NCBI GenBank assembly: GCA_012728445.1
Contig: JAAYFA010000168.1
Location: forward strand, 1 to 15,909
Length of the DNA stretch: 15,909 nt
Direction: 5' to 3'
Source of the DNA: Clostridiales bacterium
GTDB lineage: Bacteria; Bacillota; Clostridia; Oscillospirales; Acutalibacteraceae
The notes below the pieces were generated by a model. It saw only the letters and a list, made by a program, of their open reading frames with translations. It searched no databases and was not told where the DNA came from. Shown here piece after piece: positions 6,303-11,956 of the stretch; position 1 is the stretch's first letter, and each line of letters begins with the position of its first letter. A program made the position numbers and the translations under genes.

Positions 6303-8234
6303 TTACACCAGCAGTGAACTTATAAGCTCCGTGTAATACGCCGGGTCTTCAACCGGGAGTCCCGCAATAAGAAGCGCTTGCGAATACAGGACCTCAGCAT
6401 ACTTCGCCGCCTTATCTTTATCACTGTCAAAAGCATTCTTCAGTGCGGCAAAACTACTGTGGGCGGCGTTGAGTTCCAACACTCTTTCCGCCTTCGGCTT
6501 CTCTTCACCGGGCATCATGTCAAAGTATTTTTCCATTTCCAAGCTGACACCGCCGGTGCTGGCTAAGCAGACCGCATGGGTTTTGAGCTTGTGCGAAATC
6601 TTTACCTCGGTGACCTCGCCTTTGAGTGCGTCTTTGACAAAATCCAGCAGTTCCTTATCGTCTTCCGACTGCTTTTCGATTTCTTTCTTTTCTTCTTCAG
6701 TCTCCAGCCCCAGGTCTGCCTCGTTGACGGAAAGGAAGCTTTTGCCTTCATACTCACGCAGGATGTTAGTGACAAACTCGTCCTCTTCATCTGTGAGGCA
6801 AAGCATATCAAAGCCTTTTTCCTTCACCTGTTCGGCTTGCGGGAGCGCGTTGATTTTTGCGATCGTTTCGCCGCAGGCATAGTAAATATTCTTTTGCTCC
6901 TCCGGCATTGCATCAACATATTCCTTAAGTGTGATTAGCTTGCCTTCTTTGGAAGAGTGGAAGAGCAGCAGGTTTTCAAGCAAACCTTTGTGCATACCGT
7001 AATCGGCAAGGACGCCGTATTTGAGTTGACGCCCAAAAGCAACATAGAATTTTTCGTATTTTTCTCTGTCCGTTTCAAGCAGTTTGCCGAGTTCATCGCG
7101 TATTCTCTTTTCCATGTAATTTGCAATGATTTTCAGCTGTCTGTCGTGCTGAAGGAGTTCGCGTGAGAGGTTGAGTGAAAGGTCGCGGGAATCGACTATA
7201 CCCATCACAAACCGGAAATGATCGGGGAGAAGATCCTCGCATCTTTCCATAATCATGACGCCGTTGGAATACAGTTGCAAGCCTTTCTTGAATTCCCTCG
7301 TGTAAAAATCATAAGGCGCCTTTGCGGGGATGAACAGCATGGCTTTGTACATGACTTGGCCTTCTGCGCTGATACGGATGACCTTGACCGGATCTTCTTG
7401 GTCATAGTACTTTTCTTTGTAAAAAGCAATGCAATCTTCGTCGCTGACTTCTTTTTTTGTGCGTTGCCAGATGGGCACCATGCTGTTGATGGTTTCTTCT
7501 TCAATATAGGATTCTTGCTTTGTGACTTTCTCACCTTTTTCACCGTCGACGGTATCGTCGATTTCATCCGTTTCGACGGAGCGGCTTTTTTCGATGTCCA
7601 TTTTGATAGGGTAGCGGATATAGTCCGAATATTTTTTAATCAGTCCACGCAGACGATAAGTCTCCAAAAATTCGCTGTATTTTTCATCTTCGGTGTCGGG
7701 CTTAATCTTAAGGATGATGCTTGTGCCGACTGTCTCGCGTTCGGCTTCTTTTATGGTGTAGCCGTCTGCGCCGTTTGATTGCCATTGATAAGCTTTGTCC
7801 GCGCCGTAAGCGCGGGATATAACCGTCACCTCGTCACTGACCATAAACGCCGAATAAAAACCGACGCCGAACTGGCCGATGATGTCGATATCTTTCTTTT
7901 TGGCTTTTTTGCCGTCTATGTCATTTTTAAAATCCATTGAACCGCTGCGTGCGATAACACCGAGGTTAGACTCCAAATCTTCATTCGTCATACCGATACC
8001 GTTGTCGGTAATCGTTAAAATGCGGTTCTCTTCGTCTGGCGTGATTTTAATGAAAAAGTCACTGCGGCTCATACCGACCTTGTTGTCCGTGAGCGAGATA
8101 TAGCACAGTTTGTCCACCGCATCGCTGGCGTTGGAAATGATTTCCCTCAAAAAGATCTCTTTGTGCGTATACACCGAGTGTATCATCATGTCCAACAGTT
8201 TTTTTGATTCTGCCTTAAATTGTTTTTTTGCCAT
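6303..8234 (-). CDS. htpG: Molecular chaperone HtpG (bacterial Hsp90)
   Basis: A 643-residue Hsp90, close to the usual bacterial length. The N-terminal GHKL ATPase domain is complete: catalytic Glu31 and Asn35 in REIISNASDA, Asp77 in DNGIGM, GQFGVGFYSAFMV at 120-132 (ATP lid), and GTSI at 170-173. A charged stretch near 225-255 links to the middle domain, which keeps SLNLSRELLQ with the ATP-contacting arginine. The C-terminal dimerisation region follows, without a eukaryotic MEEVD tail. It refolds and remodels client proteins in the cytoplasm. An in-frame TTG six codons upstream exists, but AGGAAG (plus 8242-8247) lies seven bases before the ATG at 8234, so the start is MAKKQF. No CIRCE element is present upstream, so HrcA control is not supported. 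It is transcribed alone, between terminators or gaps. Confidence 0.98.
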   Translation of the reverse strand: MAKKQFKAESKKLLDMMIHSVYTHKEIFLREIISNASDAVDKLCYISLTDNKVGMSRSDFFIKITPDEENRILTITDNGIGMTNEDLESNLGVIARSGSMDFKNDIDGKKAKKKDIDIIGQFGVGFYSAFMVSDEVTVISRAYGADKAYQWQSNGADGYTIKEAERETVGTSIILKIKPDTEDEKYSEFLETYRLRGLIKKYSDYIRYPIKMDIEKSRSVETDEIDDTVDGEKGEKVTKQESYIEEETINSMVPIWQRTKKEVSDEDCIAFYKEKYYDQEDPVKVIRISAEGQVMYKAMLFIPAKAPYDFYTREFKKGLQLYSNGVMIMERCEDLLPDHFRFVMGIVDSRDLSLNLSRELLQHDRQLKIIANYMEKRIRDELGKLLETDREKYEKFYVAFGRQLKYGVLADYGMHKGLLENLLLFHSSKEGKLITLKEYVDAMPEEQKNIYYACGETIAKINALPQAEQVKEKGFDMLCLTDEEDEFVTNILREYEGKSFLSVNEADLGLETEEEKKEIEKQSEDDKELLDFVKDALKGEVTEVKISHKLKTHAVCLASTGGVSLEMEKYFDMMPGEEKPKAERVLELNAAHSSFAALKNAFDSDKDKAAKYAEVLYSQALLIAGLPVEDPAYYTELISSLLV

Positions 8235-8290
8235 AGTTGTTCTTCCTTTCAAAAATGGTTTTGCATTTATATTGCTTAAGTTATGCGATA

Positions 8291-8347
8291 ATTATAATAT
8301 AAAAATTGTACAGGGATTTTAATAATGTTTAAACAGTTTATAAACAT
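8291..8347 (-). promoter_or_regulatory. AT-rich htpG upstream region with palindrome
   Basis: On the minus strand a TATAAT (plus 8291-8296) could be the -10 box of htpG, but no good -35 is found 16-18 bases upstream. An inverted repeat ATGTTTA / TAAACAT (8325-8331 and 8341-8347) with internal palindromes GTTTAAAC and GTTTATAAAC lies just upstream, and could be an operator or a weak end signal for the dockerin gene before it. Only the repeat is certain. Confidence 0.35.
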
Positions 8348-8361
8348 CGCTTTAATGTTCG

Positions 8362-11300
8362 CTAATTCTGATTGATTTGTGCAACAAACAGCCCTGCCTG
8401 CTCCAATAGAAGCGCATCGGCGGTATCTACTAAACCATCATGGTTGGCATCTGCGGCAAAGTAAGCGGTATCGCCAACATCATTTTGTGTGAGCATACCG
8501 GTGGCTAGCATATCGGCGATGCAGGCATCCCTGCCGTCGGCCAACCCGTCTCCATTTATATCCCCGAAGATGATGATGGTGTAAACTGCCATTACTTTAT
8601 CGTCGGCATCGCGAACCAGCTCAACCTTTGTGCCTGTTCCGAAGCCCCCGGCACATGGCGTGTACACGAAATGACCGTTGCCGACAATATCGATAAAACC
8701 TTGTGCGGTAAGGTCGTATAAGTCACCGCTTGCCGGTAAACCACAAATATAGCCTGTTTCAACATCCGCAATCGCACTGCCGGCGGGATTAACTTCAATG
8801 CCGACAAATGCCTCGACCAGCAGCGCTGCCGCGGCGCCAATTTCGGCTGTGGCGGCGTCGACCAACGGCTGCTGCGTAATGTTGGTTGCAGGCGAAGCGT
8901 CACGAATCGCTATGCCTGCCGCTAAGGCATCGGCAAACGCTGCCCAGGATGTTGGCGTGTAAACACCCTCGATATATATTGCGTTGGCATCGATTGCGGC
9001 ATTTAAGGCGGTTAAATCTGCATCCGTATAAATCAGGTTTTCAATTGCCGTCGTAATGGCTTGTGCATACCCGTCTACAGCGCTTTGTTGCGCAATATTA
9101 AGACCATAAACGATCGCGTCAATCGCATCAGCAACAACAGACCAGTTCTGATAGTTGGCGGGAACGAACGAACCGGCCGCTAGGATGGCCGCATCCACAG
9201 CAGCGTAATTAGCCTCGTTTAGGGTGAGGGCATTGCGGGCATTATAAATGTTTACTGCCCACTCGTTCACGACACTTTGCTCATCCGTGTACTTACCGGT
9301 TATAACCGCGTTTCGGGCATCGATAAGTGCTTGCCAAGAGTCGGTTGTATAATAAAATGCGACTTCTTCCTCGTATGTTGCCGGAATGGCTTTTTGATCA
9401 TCGGCGTATATGTAATCTGCATTGTTCATTTTTTTTGCGTTGTACAAAGCCAGTAATTGGTCCGTCCATGTAATTACCGTGCCTTGTTCAGGCATTAAAA
9501 GTCCATCAAGTCCGTAAAATATTTCGTTATACTTTGCCTGCATGGTGCCGACGCTCGCATCGGTAAAATAAGCGATGCTGTGGCCTTCACCTTCCGGGTT
9601 TTGCACGTAAGCCGTGCTGTTTAACGCTGTAAAGGTGTCAGCCATTACAGCATTTAGTTCTGTACAATTGGGAGGTAGAATGGTGAGGTTGTTATAAGCA
9701 GACTCAAGCGCGGCCCCCATGGCAGCAACCGCAGCCTCGTCGGGAATTTTTAACCCGAGTGTTGCCCCTTTAACAGCAGTGTCCCAATCGTTATAGCTTG
9801 ACAGTGTAAAGTGACGCCAATAAATCATCTGGTTCGCATATTGCGGATACTTCGTTGCGTTCGCAAGAATATAATTGCCGGCGTCCGAGCCGGTCGCATC
9901 ATTTTGACCGCTGATGGTGTTGGTGTTTATATAATCGTTAACAGTCGTGTAATCGGCATCTAACAACACAAGTGTCCGCCATACCGTATTAATCTCGGCC
10001 AGGGTAGTGTCAACATAAGCTTGATATCGAATGTCAAGATTATATGTGATACCCGTAAGCGTGGCTTTTAAAACGGAGGTGTCGATGTAGTAGTGTGACG
10101 GATAATAATTGACGCCGGAATAATAATAGTCGGGGTCTTTGGTAATGCTTGGCCTGAACCCGAGTGACGAATCATCGTATATGCTGTCGACCAAAGTGTC
10201 AAGAGCCGCATAATCAGCGCTTACATAGGTGAAATTGTTTTTGGCAGAGTTCAAGTTATTGACAGCGGCGGAAATTTGCGCGGGGGAGGCGTTGGGCTGG
10301 TTGAGTACCGCTTTTGATTTGGTAAGTGCATTGAGATATGCGGTGAAAGCACCGCCGGTGTCTGTGTAACCGTCGTGAATTTGACGGAAGGCGGAGTCTT
10401 CCGCGGCAATTAAAGAGCGGAGTGCCGCTTTGTTAACGACATGGAAAGTAATAAGCCAGGCGTTCCAAGTTGTTAAGTGCACTTGTTGCTGGAAGTATCC
10501 ATAAATTGCACTGGCAAAAGTCACTTGTTTCCCATCGGGAGGGAGCACAGTGCCTGCAAAATTAAAAACCATGGTGCCGGGGTCGGAGTTGATGGACTGT
10601 GTATTGTTGTTTAGCGCATTAGTTGAATAAAAGTAGGACTGTGCCGTTGCGTTTGAAGAGTCATCGTTGCTGAAAAGTGGGTTGCCCTGCAGATAAATCA
10701 TTTTTTCTTGAGACAATGTTGGCGTTTTTGGAGGCGATGTGCTTCGCCAGTACAGTAATTTTATGCCCAGTTGGCTGATGTTCGTCACCACGGAAGGGTC
10801 ATAATACACATCAAGGTTTGCACGGTGGCCACCGTCAACGTTGTCATCTTTATTATTTTTACCCGGTTGGCCGCAATACCAGACGCTGCAGTTCTCTCTT
10901 TTGTCATAACCCTCATTCCAGAGTTTCATCCCGCTGTAAGCGCTTGGGTTTGCCGTAAAGCCCGATGTTCCGCCACCGGCTGACATGTTGTAGTATCCGC
11001 TTCCTCCGCTGCCGTAGACCGCATAGCCCGCGCCGCTTGAACCTGAGCCGGATAAGGTGGCGGTGTATTCATGACGCGTGTGGGTAACGTCGGAAAAATT
11101 TCTTCTTACAACATAAGTTTGCCAACCTGCAGCCAGTTCCACGTGGTCCACATAGCTGGCGGCTTTTTGCGTGTACTGTCTGCCATTGAGGTTATACGTA
11201 ATAGTATAGTCAATATAATTACCCGCAACGGCGATGCCACCCGTAACTTTCCAGGTGTATGGATTGCCGCTTAAACTAATGGCAGTAAGGTTGACCGAAC

Positions 11301-11706
11301 CGGCGCCTTGCGTGCTTGCGACCAAAACAGGAGCAGTCGCGCCGGCGGGTACGTTTACGCTAACGGTTGTATTATAGTCTTGCATGGTTCTGGCAGCATA
11401 ATTAATAAGTTGTGTTTGTATGGTTGAACTGTCGGTGGGGGTCAAAGCCTGATTAGTAAGCCCGTAACCGGCATTCGCCACGCGGATAACCGGCGGGACA
11501 GAAACCACAGCCGCAAAGGCGCCGTTGTTTGAGATTTCATCAGCCTGCGGCGTGACCATCTCACCTTGGCTCGAAGCGCCGGTAAGAACTTTATCGCTTT
11601 CCGGCTCGTTAAAAACGGATAGGGACTGAAGTGCCGGTTGCGGAACAGCGGCAAAAGTAAGGGTTAGACTTACCAGTATGGATATCAATTTTAAAAGAAT
11701 TTTCAA
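8362..11706 (-). CDS. Secreted FIVAR-repeat protein with C-terminal dockerin
   Basis: A 1114-residue exported protein. Residues 1-25 are a signal peptide (MKILLK, then a hydrophobic run to FAAVPQPA). Residues about 60-430 are a Gly/Ser/Tyr-rich beta-type region that I do not recognise. From about 430 to 967 come helical repeats of the FIVAR type, clearest at 764-832, 833-896 and 897-967 ('Y-x-x-L-D/N-x-A-I...W-x-x-x-x-D-A...Q-x-x-V-D-x-A...I-x-x-A-x-x-x-L'). Residues 968-1047 form a small beta module. Residues 1048-1114 are a dockerin with two full calcium loops (DINGDGLADGRD and DANHDGLVDTAD). No enzyme motif is seen, so it looks structural or adhesive, to be held by a cohesin elsewhere. The start is TTG, seven bases after GGAGG; no ATG fits the signal peptide. 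Its promoter faces that of the neighbouring dockerin gene. Confidence 0.9.
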   Translation of the reverse strand: MKILLKLISILVSLTLTFAAVPQPALQSLSVFNEPESDKVLTGASSQGEMVTPQADEISNNGAFAAVVSVPPVIRVANAGYGLTNQALTPTDSSTIQTQLINYAARTMQDYNTTVSVNVPAGATAPVLVASTQGAGSVNLTAISLSGNPYTWKVTGGIAVAGNYIDYTITYNLNGRQYTQKAASYVDHVELAAGWQTYVVRRNFSDVTHTRHEYTATLSGSGSSGAGYAVYGSGGSGYYNMSAGGGTSGFTANPSAYSGMKLWNEGYDKRENCSVWYCGQPGKNNKDDNVDGGHRANLDVYYDPSVVTNISQLGIKLLYWRSTSPPKTPTLSQEKMIYLQGNPLFSNDDSSNATAQSYFYSTNALNNNTQSINSDPGTMVFNFAGTVLPPDGKQVTFASAIYGYFQQQVHLTTWNAWLITFHVVNKAALRSLIAAEDSAFRQIHDGYTDTGGAFTAYLNALTKSKAVLNQPNASPAQISAAVNNLNSAKNNFTYVSADYAALDTLVDSIYDDSSLGFRPSITKDPDYYYSGVNYYPSHYYIDTSVLKATLTGITYNLDIRYQAYVDTTLAEINTVWRTLVLLDADYTTVNDYINTNTISGQNDATGSDAGNYILANATKYPQYANQMIYWRHFTLSSYNDWDTAVKGATLGLKIPDEAAVAAMGAALESAYNNLTILPPNCTELNAVMADTFTALNSTAYVQNPEGEGHSIAYFTDASVGTMQAKYNEIFYGLDGLLMPEQGTVITWTDQLLALYNAKKMNNADYIYADDQKAIPATYEEEVAFYYTTDSWQALIDARNAVITGKYTDEQSVVNEWAVNIYNARNALTLNEANYAAVDAAILAAGSFVPANYQNWSVVADAIDAIVYGLNIAQQSAVDGYAQAITTAIENLIYTDADLTALNAAIDANAIYIEGVYTPTSWAAFADALAAGIAIRDASPATNITQQPLVDAATAEIGAAAALLVEAFVGIEVNPAGSAIADVETGYICGLPASGDLYDLTAQGFIDIVGNGHFVYTPCAGGFGTGTKVELVRDADDKVMAVYTIIIFGDINGDGLADGRDACIADMLATGMLTQNDVGDTAYFAADANHDGLVDTADALLLEQAGLFVAQINQN
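8365..8565 (-). other. Dockerin domain of the leftward secreted protein
   Basis: Two 12-residue calcium loops carry Asp/Asn at positions 1, 3, 5, 9 and 12 (DINGDGLADGRD and DANHDGLVDTAD), each followed by a helix (CIADMLATGML and ALLLEQAGLF). Both loops are complete, so calcium-dependent cohesin binding is plausible. The cohesin partner is not in the window. Confidence 0.88.
8806..9417 (-). repeat. Three clearest FIVAR-like repeats
   Basis: Units of 69, 64 and 71 residues begin with D/N-Y/L-x-x-x-(D/N) and share the pattern W-x-x-(L/V/F)-x-D-A, then Q-x-x-V, then an Ala-rich helix ending in L. More divergent units seem to extend upstream to about position 10420, with long insertions. Confidence 0.65.
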
Positions 11707-11713
11707 AATATCG

Positions 11714-11718
11714 CCTCC
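11714..11718 (-). promoter_or_regulatory. Ribosome binding site deciding a TTG start
   Basis: GGAGG on the minus strand ends seven bases before TTG at 11706-11704, which opens directly into Lys-Ile-Leu-Leu-Lys and a hydrophobic signal core. No ATG or GTG is placed as well. Confidence 0.8.
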
Positions 11719-11745
11719 AATATTTGAGCATATTACGACAAAATA

Positions 11746-11774
11746 ATCATAGCACTAAAACTGTATGGTGTCAA
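11746..11774 (-). promoter_or_regulatory. Sigma-70-type promoter of the leftward dockerin gene
   Basis: On the minus strand a perfect TTGACA (plus 11769-11774) and TATGAT (plus 11746-11751, 5 of 6) are 17 bases apart. Transcription would start near 11740, giving a leader of about 35 bases to the TTG start. Confidence 0.8.
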
Positions 11775-11827
11775 TTAGAGCGACGTGCCGGTTGTCAATC
11801 TAAATAGGTGAATTTTTAGCGAATATC

Positions 11828-11856
11828 TTGTATTTATTTATATAATATTGTATAAT
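11828..11856 (+). promoter_or_regulatory. Sigma-70-type promoter of the rightward dockerin gene
   Basis: TTGTAT (11828-11833) and a perfect TATAAT (11851-11856) are 17 bases apart. Transcription would start near 11863, leaving an AT-rich leader of about 94 bases. I see no recognisable riboswitch in that leader. Confidence 0.7.
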
Positions 11857-11944
11857 TCAAATGGAACTATATTGATTTAACCTAATTATATTGTCATTTC
11901 CATACAAGAAATAACCTTTATAGACGGCTATTGCCATAATGAAC

Positions 11945-11950
11945 GGGAGG
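11945..11950 (+). promoter_or_regulatory. Ribosome binding site deciding a GTG start
   Basis: GGGAGG ends six bases before GTG at 11957. The upstream in-frame ATG at 11939 would place this site inside the gene and has no ribosome site of its own, so GTG is preferred. Confidence 0.78.
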
Positions 11951-11956
11951 ATTAAA

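Noticed and set aside
7218..7778. 186-residue plus-strand frame opposite htpG
   Set aside because: The Phe/Asp-rich product is the antisense of the highly conserved HtpG middle domain; no ribosome site.
11857..11944. Riboswitch (for example cyclic di-GMP) in the leader of the rightward dockerin gene
   Set aside because: The leader is short and AT-rich, with only a weak ATGGAA/TTCCAT pairing and no conserved riboswitch core.
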